Source: Sandaracinaceae bacterium
Lineage (GTDB): Bacteria > Myxococcota_A > Polyangia > Polyangiales > Sandaracinaceae
Reading direction: 5' to 3'
Length of the DNA stretch: 64,000 bases
NCBI GenBank assembly: GCA_020633195.1
Contig: JACKEC010000025.1
Span: 97,239 to 161,238 of the forward strand
Position 1 is the first letter of the stretch. Every line of letters begins with the position of its first letter. A program made the position numbers and the translations under genes. Below, in pieces: positions 20,465 through 28,010 of the stretch. The notes below the pieces were generated by a model, which worked only from the letters and a program-made list of their open reading frames with translations, ran no database searches and was not told the origin of the DNA.

Positions 20465-20719
20465 CTAGCGGGCGTTGACCTCGAGGGAGACCGGGTCGCC
20501 GCCGCGGACTTCGAGGCGGTAGCGACTGTTCGCGGTCTGGAGGTAGTACACGTCGTGGCCGCAGATCCGGAGAATCCTCCGGACCGGAGTGGTCACGTAC
20601 TCGTGGAGCCCGTCGGGGAACTCGATCACGAGTACACTCCCCTTGCGCGGAGCCCGGAGGAGGCGTCCAACAACCGCCCGGCCCGGCTTCCGGCCGACCT
20701 TGCGAAGCACGACCTCCAC
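20465..20719 (-). CDS. Small basic protein of unknown function
   Basis: 84 aa from the GTG at 20719, chosen because a TAGTTT -10-like element ends 7 bases upstream. Longer starts (GTG at 20770, with CPAC) use AT-rich codons unlike coding sequence here. The protein is basic at its N-terminus (VLRKVGRKPGRAVVGRLLR), followed by beta-strand-like segments (KGSVLVIEFPDGLHEYV, YYLQTANSRYRLEV). It looks like a small SH3-like or nucleic-acid-binding fold, but I do not recognise it. Divergent from thymidine kinase; convergent with the amidohydrolase (6-bp gap). Confidence 0.65.
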   Translation of the reverse strand: MEVVLRKVGRKPGRAVVGRLLRAPRKGSVLVIEFPDGLHEYVTTPVRRILRICGHDVYYLQTANSRYRLEVRGGDPVSLEVNAR

Positions 20720-20732
20720 GAGGATCAAACTA
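20720..20732 (-). promoter_or_regulatory. -10-like element for small basic gene
   Basis: On the minus strand GC-TAGTTT (20732-20727) is followed by 7 bases and the GTG at 20719. Confidence 0.4.
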
Positions 20733-20744
20733 GCACACGCGGGA

Positions 20745-20773
20745 CATGTGGCAAAAGCGGTTTTGTACACATG
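20745..20773. promoter_or_regulatory. Nested inverted repeat between divergent genes
   Basis: CATGTG (20745-20750) pairs with CACATG (20768-20773), and inside it CAAAA (20752-20756) pairs with TTTTG (20761-20765) around GCGG. The region is much more AT-rich than its surroundings. It could be an operator shared by the small basic gene and thymidine kinase. Confidence 0.45.
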
Positions 20774-20869
20774 ACAAGGCGCCGAGGACCCGCTATGTCC
20801 GGCCTCGAGAGACACCGGGGCTCGAAGTCGCCGAAAGCACGAAGGTTTCTCACGGCGGGGGTTCGACCG

Positions 20870-21466
20870 ATGCATGTCATGCACGCCGAGGTGGGCTGGA
20901 TCGAGGTGATCTGTGGCCCGATGTTCAGTGGCAAGAGCGAGGAATTGATCCGCCGCCTGCGCCGCGCGCAGATCGCCCGGCAGCGTGTTCAGGTGTTCAA
21001 GCCCGCGATCGATGACCGCTACGCGGAGACGCAGATCGTCAGCCACTCGCGCGCCGCGCTCGACGCGCAGCCGGTCGAGACGAGCGCCGAGCTCGCGCGG
21101 ATGGTGCGCAGCGACACGCGCGTCGTCGGAATCGACGAGGCGCAGTTCTTCGACGACGCGATCGTGGAGGTCGTCGAGCGGCTGGCCAACCAGGGGATGC
21201 GCGTGGTGCTCGCGGGGCTCGATCAGGACTACACGGGCGCGCCGTTCCGTTGCATGCCGCAGCTCATGGCGGCCGCCGAGTACGTGACCAAGACGCTCGC
21301 GATCTGCACGCGGTGCGGAGCGCCCGCGGGGCGGTCCCAGCGCCTCGTGCCCGACGGCGAGCAGGTCCTCGTCGGCGCCGTCGAGGCCTACGAGGCGCGG
21401 TGCCGTCACTGTCACTCGCCTCGCGCGGAGGCGACGACCCGCGCGCTCTTCGGTGAGAGCTCGTGA
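20870..21466 (+). CDS. tdk: Thymidine kinase (type II)
   Basis: 198 aa from the ATG at 20870 (ATG at 20879 is as likely; an ATG at 20795 would add 25 residues). P-loop IEVICGPMFSGKSEELIRRL, the DEAQFF active-site loop with catalytic Glu, LDQDYTGAPF lid, and a zinc site formed by CTRCGAP and CRHCH near the C-terminus are all typical of the human-TK1-like tetrameric enzyme. Reaction: thymidine + ATP to dTMP in the salvage pathway, cytoplasmic. The stop overlaps the next gene by 4 bp. Confidence 0.93.
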   Translation: MHVMHAEVGWIEVICGPMFSGKSEELIRRLRRAQIARQRVQVFKPAIDDRYAETQIVSHSRAALDAQPVETSAELARMVRSDTRVVGIDEAQFFDDAIVEVVERLANQGMRVVLAGLDQDYTGAPFRCMPQLMAAAEYVTKTLAICTRCGAPAGRSQRLVPDGEQVLVGAVEAYEARCRHCHSPRAEATTRALFGESS

Positions 21467-22197
21467 AGGTCGAGATCCCGCAGCGCGACGCCCCGCACTG
21501 GGCCGGCGTGGCCGGGGTCGGAGCGCTCGCGCTCGCCGTCGGCGTGGCGATCGCGTCGTGGGGGACGACGCGAGACGGGCGCGGGACGGCGAGCACGGAC
21601 GCGCCGGCGCCGGCGTCGACGGAGCCCGCGAACGCGCCGCCCGCGGAGGACGAGCCGGAAGCGGATCCGCCCGAGGAGGTGCCCGAGCCCGAGGCCCAGG
21701 CCGAGCTCGAGCAGCCCGACCCAGAGGTCGAAGCGCCCCCGGTCGAGCCAACCGAGGTCGAGCCAACCGAGACGGACGAGACGGACGAGACGGAGCCTCC
21801 CGAGGCGGTCGAGCCACCCGCGTCACCGCCGCCGGCGACGCCCCGCACGCCGGGCCGGCTCGCCGTGCGCCGCGGCCGGATCGCCTACCTGCGCTGCGAC
21901 GTCGCGTCGGGTCGCGACTGCGCCCGGGACGAGCCGATGGAGCAGGCGGTGTGGACGGCGCTCGAGGGCCTCGTCGGCTGCGCCTCGGGCCCACGCGCGC
22001 CCGGGCACGCGGACCTGCGCCTCGACTACCGTGGCGACGCGGCGCCGATCGTGGAGTGGCGGGACACCTACGGGGACGAGGTCGCGCGCCTCGACCGCGA
22101 CGCCGTGCTGGGCTGCCTGACCAGCTCGCTCGCGGCGACGCGCCGGACGATCGCGACCGAGCGGCTCCTCGTGTCGTTCCGCTTCTCTCTGGAGTGA
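21463..22197 (+). CDS. Single-pass membrane protein with acidic proline-rich linker
   Basis: 244 aa, GTG start overlapping tdk (GTGA). One transmembrane helix near the N-terminus (about 14-32, VAGVGALALAVGVAIAS), a long Glu/Pro/Thr-rich linker (about 40-130; PTEVEPTETDETDETEPPE), then a small folded domain (about 135-244) with four Cys (LRCDVASGRDC, GLVGC, LGCLTSS). The linker and topology resemble TonB- or AgmX-like periplasm-spanning proteins, and the end domain resembles the C-terminal modules of such myxobacterial proteins, but I cannot name it. Likely periplasmic. Confidence 0.7.
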   Translation: MKVEIPQRDAPHWAGVAGVGALALAVGVAIASWGTTRDGRGTASTDAPAPASTEPANAPPAEDEPEADPPEEVPEPEAQAELEQPDPEVEAPPVEPTEVEPTETDETDETEPPEAVEPPASPPPATPRTPGRLAVRRGRIAYLRCDVASGRDCARDEPMEQAVWTALEGLVGCASGPRAPGHADLRLDYRGDAAPIVEWRDTYGDEVARLDRDAVLGCLTSSLAATRRTIATERLLVSFRFSLE

Positions 22198-22270
22198 CTC
22201 TTTGGAGTGAGTCGGCTCACCGGCGACTCGGTCCGCGTGCGCACTTCGAGGGGGACGCGGCATCGTCGCG

Positions 22271-22299
22271 GTCGCGGCGCGGCAGTTTGCCGCGGCGAC
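22271..22299 (+). other. Hairpin in the leader of the sigma-factor gene
   Basis: GCGGCA-GTT-TGCCGC (22279-22293) is a perfect 6-bp stem, extended by GTCGC (22271-22275) and GCGAC (22295-22299) with a small bulge. It lies between the membrane-protein stop and the sigma-factor start. It could be a terminator without a T-tract or a leader structure. Confidence 0.5.
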
Positions 22300-22415
22300 C
22301 TTGCGTATCGGGGTGCGGCGCGGCTGCGCGCGAGCGCGGCTGGGCGCGCGTGTGAGGAACGGCACGTCCTCTGCACTGGGGCACACCGTCTCGTCCAACC
22401 CCCGTGGAGGATCCG

Positions 22416-23225
22416 ATGCTCAGCTCCCGCCCCGACAGCCTCGACTGCTACCGGCGTGACTTGCGGACCGTCACCCCGCTCGATGGGGACGCCGAGCTCG
22501 ACCTCGCGCGTCGATGGCGCGCGGGCGACGACCGCGCGGGCGCCGAGCTCGTCGAGGCCAGCCTCCCGTTCGTCATCAAGGTCGCCAAGGAGTACCGGCG
22601 CTGGGGGGTGCCGATGGAGGACCTGATCCAACAGGGCAACCTCGGGCTCCTCAAGGCCGCCGCCAAGTTCGATCCCGATCAGGGCTGCCGCCTCATCACC
22701 TACGCCGTCTACTGGATCCGCGCCGAGATCCGCGAGTACGTGGTGCGCAGCTACCGGATCGTCCGGCTCGGCTCGACGCGCACGGAGCGCAAGGCGATGC
22801 GGCTCTACCGCCGCGACGGTCTCGAGACGCTCGAGCAGCTCGTCGCGCAGAGCGGGATGCCGCTCGAGCGCGCCAAGAAGCTGTGGCCGATCCTCACCCA
22901 GCGCGACTTCGCGCTCGACGCGAGCACCGACGAGCGGAGCTCCGCGGTGGGTCGCCTCGACTCCGGCGCCGCCAACCCGGAGGAGCTCCTCTCCCGGGCC
23001 GAGAAGATCCGCGGCGTGCGCGCGAAGCTGGGCGCGGCGCTCGAGTCGCTGTCGGCTCGCGAGCGCCAGATCGTCGAGGCGAGGCTGCTCACGGAGACCC
23101 CTCGTACCCTCGCCGCGATCGGTGAGGAGATGGGCGTCAGCAAGGAGCGCGTGCGGCAGCTCGAGGCCCGCGCGTGCGGCAAGCTGCGCGGCGCGCTCGC
23201 CGAGTACCACCCGCTCGCGGCCTGA
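22416..23225 (+). CDS. rpoH: RpoH-family (sigma-32-like) alternative sigma factor
   Basis: 269 aa from the ATG at 22416, with GGAGGAT ending 3 bases upstream; a GTG at 22404 overlaps that site and is rejected. Sigma region 2 (about 48-110) shows FVIKVAKEYRRWGVPMEDLIQQGN and RLITYAVYWIRAEI. The next part (GSTRTERKAMRLYRR) corresponds to the RpoH box. Region 4 (about 205-265) has SLSARERQIVEARLL and MGVSKERVRQLEARA. It directs RNA polymerase to a stress-type regulon. Myxobacteria carry several RpoH-like factors (SigB, SigC type), so heat shock is only one possible role. Convergent with the kinase. Confidence 0.88.
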   Translation: MLSSRPDSLDCYRRDLRTVTPLDGDAELDLARRWRAGDDRAGAELVEASLPFVIKVAKEYRRWGVPMEDLIQQGNLGLLKAAAKFDPDQGCRLITYAVYWIRAEIREYVVRSYRIVRLGSTRTERKAMRLYRRDGLETLEQLVAQSGMPLERAKKLWPILTQRDFALDASTDERSSAVGRLDSGAANPEELLSRAEKIRGVRAKLGAALESLSARERQIVEARLLTETPRTLAAIGEEMGVSKERVRQLEARACGKLRGALAEYHPLAA

Positions 23226-23235
23226 TCGCCGAGGA

Positions 23236-24111
23236 TCAGGGGCTGACGCTCAGGAGCGCGCGGGCGAGCTGCGCGGCGTTGTCGAAGCGGTCGTCGCGCT
23301 CCGTCGCGAGGGCGCGCATCAGGACCCCTTCGAACGCCTCGGAGAGCTCGGGGCGGTGCGCTCGCACGGGGGTCGGCGTCGTCGTGACCGTCGCGATCAT
23401 CAGGTCCATGCCGGTCGTGCCTTCGACGGGCAGCGCGCCGGTGAGCATCTCGTAGAGCGTCACGCCGAGCGCGTAGACGTCGATGCGCGGGTCGAGGTCG
23501 GGCAGGCCCCGGGCCTGCTCCGGAGCCATGTAGCCCGGGGTGCCCACGGCGACGCGCCCCGCGGTGAGCGGGACCCGCGGCCGCGTCGGTCGCGCCAGCC
23601 CGAAGTCGATGATCTTGGGCACGAGGCGCCCCTCGGCGCGATGCAGGACCACGTTCTGCGGTTTGATGTCCCGGTGAAGGATCGCCGCCTCGTGGACCGC
23701 CTCGAGCCCGCGCGCGACGTCGGCCACGATCGAGACGCCCCAGCTCGGATCGCAGGGGCGCCCGCCGCACGCGTCGAACAGCGTCTCGCCCTCGAGGCGC
23801 TCGAGCACGAGGTAGGCCTCGCCCGTCACGTCGTCGGTCCCGCTCGCGATGAGCCGGCACACGTTCTCGTGGCTCACCGACGCGAGGGTCTCGGCCTCGC
23901 GCAAGAAACGTTGCAGCGCGAGGTCGGCGTCGGGGCCGTCGAAGCCCTCCTCGTGGACCTTGAGCACGACCGGCGTGCCGGTGATCTCGTCGAACGCCGC
24001 CCAGGCGCTCCCCATCGCGCCGAGGCCGAGCAGCTGGCCCAGCCGGTAGCGCTCCCCGACGAGCCGCGTGACGCGCTCGGCGGCGAACTCCTCGGAGCTC
24101 GTGCGTTGCAT
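23236..24111 (-). CDS. Soluble Ser/Thr protein kinase
   Basis: 291 aa from the ATG at 24111; the ATG at 24180 would add 23 unlikely residues. Complete Hanks kinase: LGLGAMGSAWAAF loop, Lys51 (VVLKVHE), HRDIKPQN, IIDFGLA, VGTPGYMAPEQARG, and DVYALGVTLYEML. It ends just after the kinase fold with no membrane helix or sensor domain, so it is a cytoplasmic kinase that needs a partner for input. An AATGCT element lies 9 bases upstream. Divergent from the PDZ gene, convergent with the sigma-factor gene (10-bp gap). Confidence 0.92.
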   Translation of the reverse strand: MQRTSSEEFAAERVTRLVGERYRLGQLLGLGAMGSAWAAFDEITGTPVVLKVHEEGFDGPDADLALQRFLREAETLASVSHENVCRLIASGTDDVTGEAYLVLERLEGETLFDACGGRPCDPSWGVSIVADVARGLEAVHEAAILHRDIKPQNVVLHRAEGRLVPKIIDFGLARPTRPRVPLTAGRVAVGTPGYMAPEQARGLPDLDPRIDVYALGVTLYEMLTGALPVEGTTGMDLMIATVTTTPTPVRAHRPELSEAFEGVLMRALATERDDRFDNAAQLARALLSVSP

Positions 24112-24204
24112 GGAGCGCGGAGCATTGAGCGCGCGCCCGCCGCTGTCCAACGGACCGCGGCGGAGGAGGTCGAGGAGCACCTCGCCGTCGGCGGCTCGAC
24201 CCTC

Positions 24205-24218
24205 TAGGCTCTGCCGCG
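24205..24218 (+). promoter_or_regulatory. -10-like element for PDZ gene
   Basis: TAGGCT (24205-24210) is followed by 8 bases and the ATG at 24219. Confidence 0.4.
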
Positions 24219-26167
24219 ATGGCGGACCGGGGGGACGGCTGGAGGAAGGCGCTCTGGTTGCTGGCGGTGGTGCCGTTCGCGATCGCGTTCTTCTGGCTGA
24301 CCGGCGAGCCGTCGTCGCCCGAGCACGTCGCGGGGAGCGGCGGCGAGGGCACCGGCGGGGAGGCGGCGTCTGGCGCCGCGAGGGGCGCCGACGCGGGCGT
24401 CGCGCCGAGCGCGGAGGGGCTCCGAGACGCGGGGCCCGAGAGGACGTGGAACGCGGCTCCCATCCGTCTCAGCGAGCCGACGATCCGGCGTGACCCGAAC
24501 GTGGCCTCGGGCGCGCTCGCGGGGACCGTGCGGGCGTGGGGGAGCGGTCGCGGCATCGAGGGCGCCGAGCTGACGTTCGAGCACGACGGCCACGCGACCA
24601 CGGTGACGAGCGGCGCCGACGGCGGGTTCGAGCTGGTCGCCGGCGAGCCCGGCGAGCACGTGATGGCGCTCGCGCTCGCGCCCGGCTTCCTGCCGTTCGC
24701 GCCCGAGTGGGGGCACAGCCCGGTGCGGTTCACGGCGCGGCCGGGGGTGCGGGTCGAGGGCGTGGTGGTCTACCTCGTCGACGAGATCCGCTACGTGGTC
24801 GAGGTGGTCGACGCCGATGGGGAGCCGGTCGCCGGCGCCTCGGTGCGGGTCTTCGGGGCGGAGCGCGGCGAGCGCACGCTCGCGCCCCTCACGGAGACGT
24901 ACGCCACCGGCGAGGACGGCACCGTCGCGATCACCGCGCCGGACGACGCGGTGCTCGAGGCCCGCCACCCCGAGGCGGGGCGCGGTCGGGCGCGCGTCGA
25001 CACCGGCGTCCAGGTCTCGCGGCGCGCTCGGATCGCGCTGTCCACGGAGGTGCCGCCCGAGCGGGCGGGGACCGAGCCATCGCGGGTCGGGCCGTCGACG
25101 GCGAGGGGGCACCCGTCCCCGACGCCCGCGTGCTCGCGCGCTTCGACGTACCCGGGGAGCTCCACCCGGAGCGCGGCGCCACCACTGGAGACGACGGCGC
25201 GTTCGTGCTCGAGGGGCTCGACGAGGGCCGCTACGAGCTCACCGCGACGGCGCCCGGTCGGGCTCGCGGCCGCGCGGTCGCGGCGGCGGGGGCCGAGGGC
25301 GTCGCGATCGAGCTCGCCGCGGAGGGCCGCGTCCGGGTGCGGGTCCTCGACGTCGACGGCGAGCCGGTCGCGGCCGCGACCATCGTCGTCGAGCGAGCGA
25401 TGGGCGATCTCGAGCAGGAGACCCTCGCGGTCGTCTCGGGCTACGACGCCGAGGGCGCGTTCGACGTGGGCGGGCTCCCGCTCGGGCCATGCCGCGTGGT
25501 CGCCGTCGCGCCCGGGTTCGCGGCGTCCGAGCCCGTCTCCGCGATCGCGGCGGCGGATCCGCGACCAACGGAGGTCCGCGTCGGCCGGGGCGGCACGATC
25601 CTCGGGCGCGTCGTCTCCGGCTCCGACGGACACCCGATCGAGGGCGCGCGGGTCACCCTCGAGGGCCGCCTCGGCGCGAGCAGCAGCGCCGTGCCCGTGT
25701 CGTCGAGCGCGCTCACCGACGCGGACGGTCGCTTCGAGCTCTCCGGCGCGCCGCCCGGCGTCGGCTCCGTCGTCGCCTGGGCCGCCGATCACCACGGCCG
25801 GGTGCGCAGCGGCATCGCGATCGCGGAGCGCGTGCGCGTGGACATCGGCACCCTGGACCTCAGCCCCGTCGAGGACGGCGAGGAGCCGCGCATCGAGCTC
25901 GCGGGGATCGGCGCCGTCCTCTCGGCTGATCAAGACGTCTTGCGGATCGGCCGCGTCGTCGACGGCGGCGGCGCGGCCGAGGTCGGCCTCGGCGCGGGCG
26001 ACGCGATCCTGCGCATCGACGGCGCGCCGGTCGGCGGGCTCGGGTTCGGTGGCTCCATCGAGCGCATCCGCGGGCCCGAGGGCACCAGCGTGCGGCTCGA
26101 GGTCCGCCGCGCCGGCGCCGAGCAGAGCGAGATCATCGCGGTGCCGCGCCGCCGCATCCGGGCCTGA
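24219..26167 (+). pseudogene. Membrane-anchored carboxypeptidase-regulatory-like/PDZ protein, frame broken
   Basis: The coding signal runs through 24219-26167 but changes frame near 25071-25081. Up to there the frame of 24219 reads a transmembrane anchor (LWLLAVVPFAIAFFWL) and a first carboxypeptidase-regulatory-like beta repeat (SGRGIEGAELTFEHDG). After it, the frame one base earlier continues with AGRAVDGEGAPVPDARVL, three more such repeats (VVSGSDGHPIEGARVTLEG) and a C-terminal PDZ domain (RIGRVVDGGGAAEVGLGAGD). One missing base would restore a single protein of about 650 aa. Both halves keep good codon use, so a sequencing or assembly error, or a very recent mutation, is most likely. Probable role: periplasmic scaffold. 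Confidence 0.8.
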
Positions 26168-26206
26168 CGGCCGGGCCCCGACCATCGCCCGCTCGCCCGT
26201 TCGCGA

Positions 26207-26315
26207 AATTTCGCGCCAAGCGCGCGAAGGGAGCCAAGGCTTCCGCGCTCGCCTCGAGGCTGCGCATCGATAGAAGAAACCTCTTTGCCCCCTTTCGCGC
26301 CCTTCGCGCGAAATT
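26207..26315. repeat. Imperfect inverted repeat (33-bp arms)
   Basis: Arms 26207-26239 and 26283-26315 match at 27 of 33 positions as reverse complements. Both contain AATTTCGCGC and GCGCGAA. The pair lies between convergent genes and brackets a 43-bp loop. It could be a bidirectional terminator or a dispersed MITE-like element. Confidence 0.75.
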
Positions 26316-26342
26316 CCACCACCGCGAGGCGTGGGTCAGCCG

Positions 26343-26639
26343 TCAGTCGGTCCCGTAGCGCGCGCGGAGCTGGGCCTCGCGCTTCTGACCGCGCTCCTTG
26401 GCGCGCAGCTTCTCTTCCTCGCGATCGCGAGGCGGCGCGCTGGTCTCGAGCTCCTCGTGGAGGAGCTTGGTGGTGATCTCCGTGATCGCGTCGACGGCGC
26501 GCTCGAAGGCCTCGCGGTTCGCCTGCGAGGGCTTGGTCATGCCGCTGACCTTGCGCACGTACTGGAGTGCCGACGCGCGGATCTCCTCCTCCGTGGCGGG
26601 CGGCTCGAAGTGGTAGAGGAGCTTGATGTTCCGACACAT
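26343..26639 (-). CDS. DUF2277 family protein
   Basis: 98 aa beginning MCRNIKLLYHFEPPATEEEI, the hallmark of DUF2277, followed by RASALQYVRKVSGMTKPS and a helical, charged C-terminus. The N-terminal Cys-Arg and Arg-Lys pairs suggest a small conserved protein that may bind nucleic acid or another protein, but no function is established. It follows the small Cys-rich lipoprotein gene by 3 bp on the same strand (GGAGG 7 bases upstream of its start), so the two are probably co-transcribed. Confidence 0.9.
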   Translation of the reverse strand: MCRNIKLLYHFEPPATEEEIRASALQYVRKVSGMTKPSQANREAFERAVDAITEITTKLLHEELETSAPPRDREEEKLRAKERGQKREAQLRARYGTD

Positions 26640-26642
26640 GGC

Positions 26643-26804
26643 CTAGCCTCCATCTGGCGCGTAGCAGCGCGCGAGGGGGACCTCGCAGCGCAGATCGGGC
26701 GGGCAGTCCTCGTCGGTCGCGCACTCGAACACGCCGTCGGGGATCGAGGGCGTGCAGCCGAGCGAGGCGAAGAGGATCCCGAGGACGACGAGCGCGCGGG
26801 TCAT
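26643..26804 (-). CDS. Small cysteine-rich lipoprotein
   Basis: 53 aa from the ATG at 26804. Lipoprotein signal ALVVLGILFASLGCT (lipobox Cys about residue 17), then a short mature part with four Cys (CATDEDCPPDLRCEVPLARC), the spacing used in many myxobacterial surface lipoproteins. Too short for a catalytic role; likely a structural or anchor peptide on the outer membrane. A TATCCT element 6 bases upstream forms one half of a 21-bp palindrome shared with the divergent gene. Confidence 0.75.
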   Translation of the reverse strand: MTRALVVLGILFASLGCTPSIPDGVFECATDEDCPPDLRCEVPLARCYAPDGG

Positions 26805-26835
26805 GCGCGGAGGATAGCTGCTATCCTCCCGTCCG
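26805..26835. promoter_or_regulatory. Symmetric divergent promoter palindrome
   Basis: GGAGGATAGC (26809-26818) and GCTATCCTCC (26820-26829) form a perfect 10-bp palindrome around one T. Each arm carries a TATCCT -10-like hexamer: minus strand 26816-26811, ending 6 bases from the ATG at 26804; plus strand 26822-26827, ending 8 bases from the ATG at 26836. Two leaderless genes thus share one 21-bp element. Confidence 0.6.
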
Positions 26836-27975
26836 ATGTACCGCTGGCTTGTCCTCGGGGCGCTGTGCACGTCGGGTTGTCTACCGAGCCCCGGTCCCTG
26901 CGACCAGAACGCGGCGCTCGAGCTGGTCTACACCGAGGACGGGCTCCCCGCGTTCGCGGGGCAGGCGGTGATGCAGACGAGCTGCGGCAACGGCGGCTTC
27001 TGCCACTCGGACGGCATCGCGGCCGAGGATCGCTTCGGAGCGCCCGCGGGGTTGGGGTTCGACGTGAGCCTCGCCTCGACGACCCGCAGCGCGGACCCCG
27101 TCGCGTCCGAGCGGCTCCGGACCCACACGGTCCGAGCGCTCAACATGCGCGGCTCCATCCTCGCGCAGGTGCAGGGCGAGCACATGCCGCCCGGGGGTGA
27201 CGCCGGTGAGCGCTACCGGTGCCAGATCCTCCCGACGACCTGCGGCGAGGCGGTGGGCGATCTGACCTACGATCGCTTCGCCGACGACGGCACCGCGTCG
27301 CGGCTGCCGACGCTGCTCGACGAGGATCCCGCGTCGCGGGCCGAGGCGGAGGACATCCTCCGGAACTGGCTCAGCTGCGGGACGCCGGTGGTCGAGCGCA
27401 CCTCGGGGCGGCCGGAGACCAACGTGATCGGCTTCACCGCGGAGCCCTGCGAGCGGAGCTGCGTCGACGTCACGTGGCCGGCGATCTACGAGAGCATCAT
27501 CGTCCCGCGCTGCGCCACGTCGGCGTGCCACGGCACGGCGTCGGCGAGCCACCGGCTGGACCTCGCGGCGGGAGGCGCGGCCGAGGTGTACGGCCGCCTG
27601 CTCGATCGGGCGCCGCTCGGGACGGGCTGCGGGGAGATCCCGGCGGCGGGCGATCCCACGCAGGCGATGGAGCCCGGCTGGCACGTGCCGACGCTGGTGG
27701 CTGGCGACGCCGACGGCTCGCTCCTGGTCATGAAGATCGAGGCGGGGTCGGCGCCCGACGTCTGCGGCGCCCCGATGCCGGGCTCGGGCAGCCCCCTCAG
27801 CGACCAGCGCCGCTGCGTCATCCGCGAGTGGGTCGCCTGCGGCGCCTGCCCCGAGGCCGACGGGGGCGCCTGCGCCGCGTGCCTCGAGACCGCGCGCACC
27901 ACGTGCAACTCGGATCCCACGGCCGCGCTCGGCTGCATCGAGTCCTCGATGTGCGTCAACCGCGCGGAGCTGTGA
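26836..27975 (+). CDS. Cys-rich lipoprotein with cytochrome-c-like repeats
   Basis: 379 aa. Lipoprotein signal MYRWLVLGALCTSGCLPS. Two related modules: the first contains CGNGGFCHSD and HMPPGG, the second CATSACHG, DADGSLLVMKI and MPGSGSPLSD. This order (CxnCH, later MP.G..PL, then IREWVACGA) matches the 'Planctomycete cytochrome C'-type domain. However the spacing is CX5CH and CX4CH rather than CX2CH. Haem attachment is therefore uncertain. A Cys-rich tail (CGACPEADGGACAAC) follows. Probably an outer-membrane or periplasmic protein. It may be a degenerate cytochrome in which disulfides replace haem. Confidence 0.75.
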   Translation: MYRWLVLGALCTSGCLPSPGPCDQNAALELVYTEDGLPAFAGQAVMQTSCGNGGFCHSDGIAAEDRFGAPAGLGFDVSLASTTRSADPVASERLRTHTVRALNMRGSILAQVQGEHMPPGGDAGERYRCQILPTTCGEAVGDLTYDRFADDGTASRLPTLLDEDPASRAEAEDILRNWLSCGTPVVERTSGRPETNVIGFTAEPCERSCVDVTWPAIYESIIVPRCATSACHGTASASHRLDLAAGGAAEVYGRLLDRAPLGTGCGEIPAAGDPTQAMEPGWHVPTLVAGDADGSLLVMKIEAGSAPDVCGAPMPGSGSPLSDQRRCVIREWVACGACPEADGGACAACLETARTTCNSDPTAALGCIESSMCVNRAEL

Positions 27976-28010
27976 GCCCCTCGCGCTTGTCGGCTCCTCG
28001 CGATTGAGTC

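Noticed and set aside
20733..20770. N-terminal extension of the small basic protein with a CPAC motif
   Set aside because: The codons there are AT-rich at third positions, unlike coding sequence in this genome, and the stretch overlaps the inverted repeat.
25060..25090. Programmed -1 frameshift in the PDZ gene
   Set aside because: No X-XXY-YYZ slippery heptamer or clear downstream stem is visible at the switch. A sequencing error or mutation is simpler.
27976..28010. SAM or cobalamin riboswitch ahead of the methionine fusion gene
   Set aside because: Only 35 bases separate it from the upstream gene, too short for any known riboswitch class of this type.
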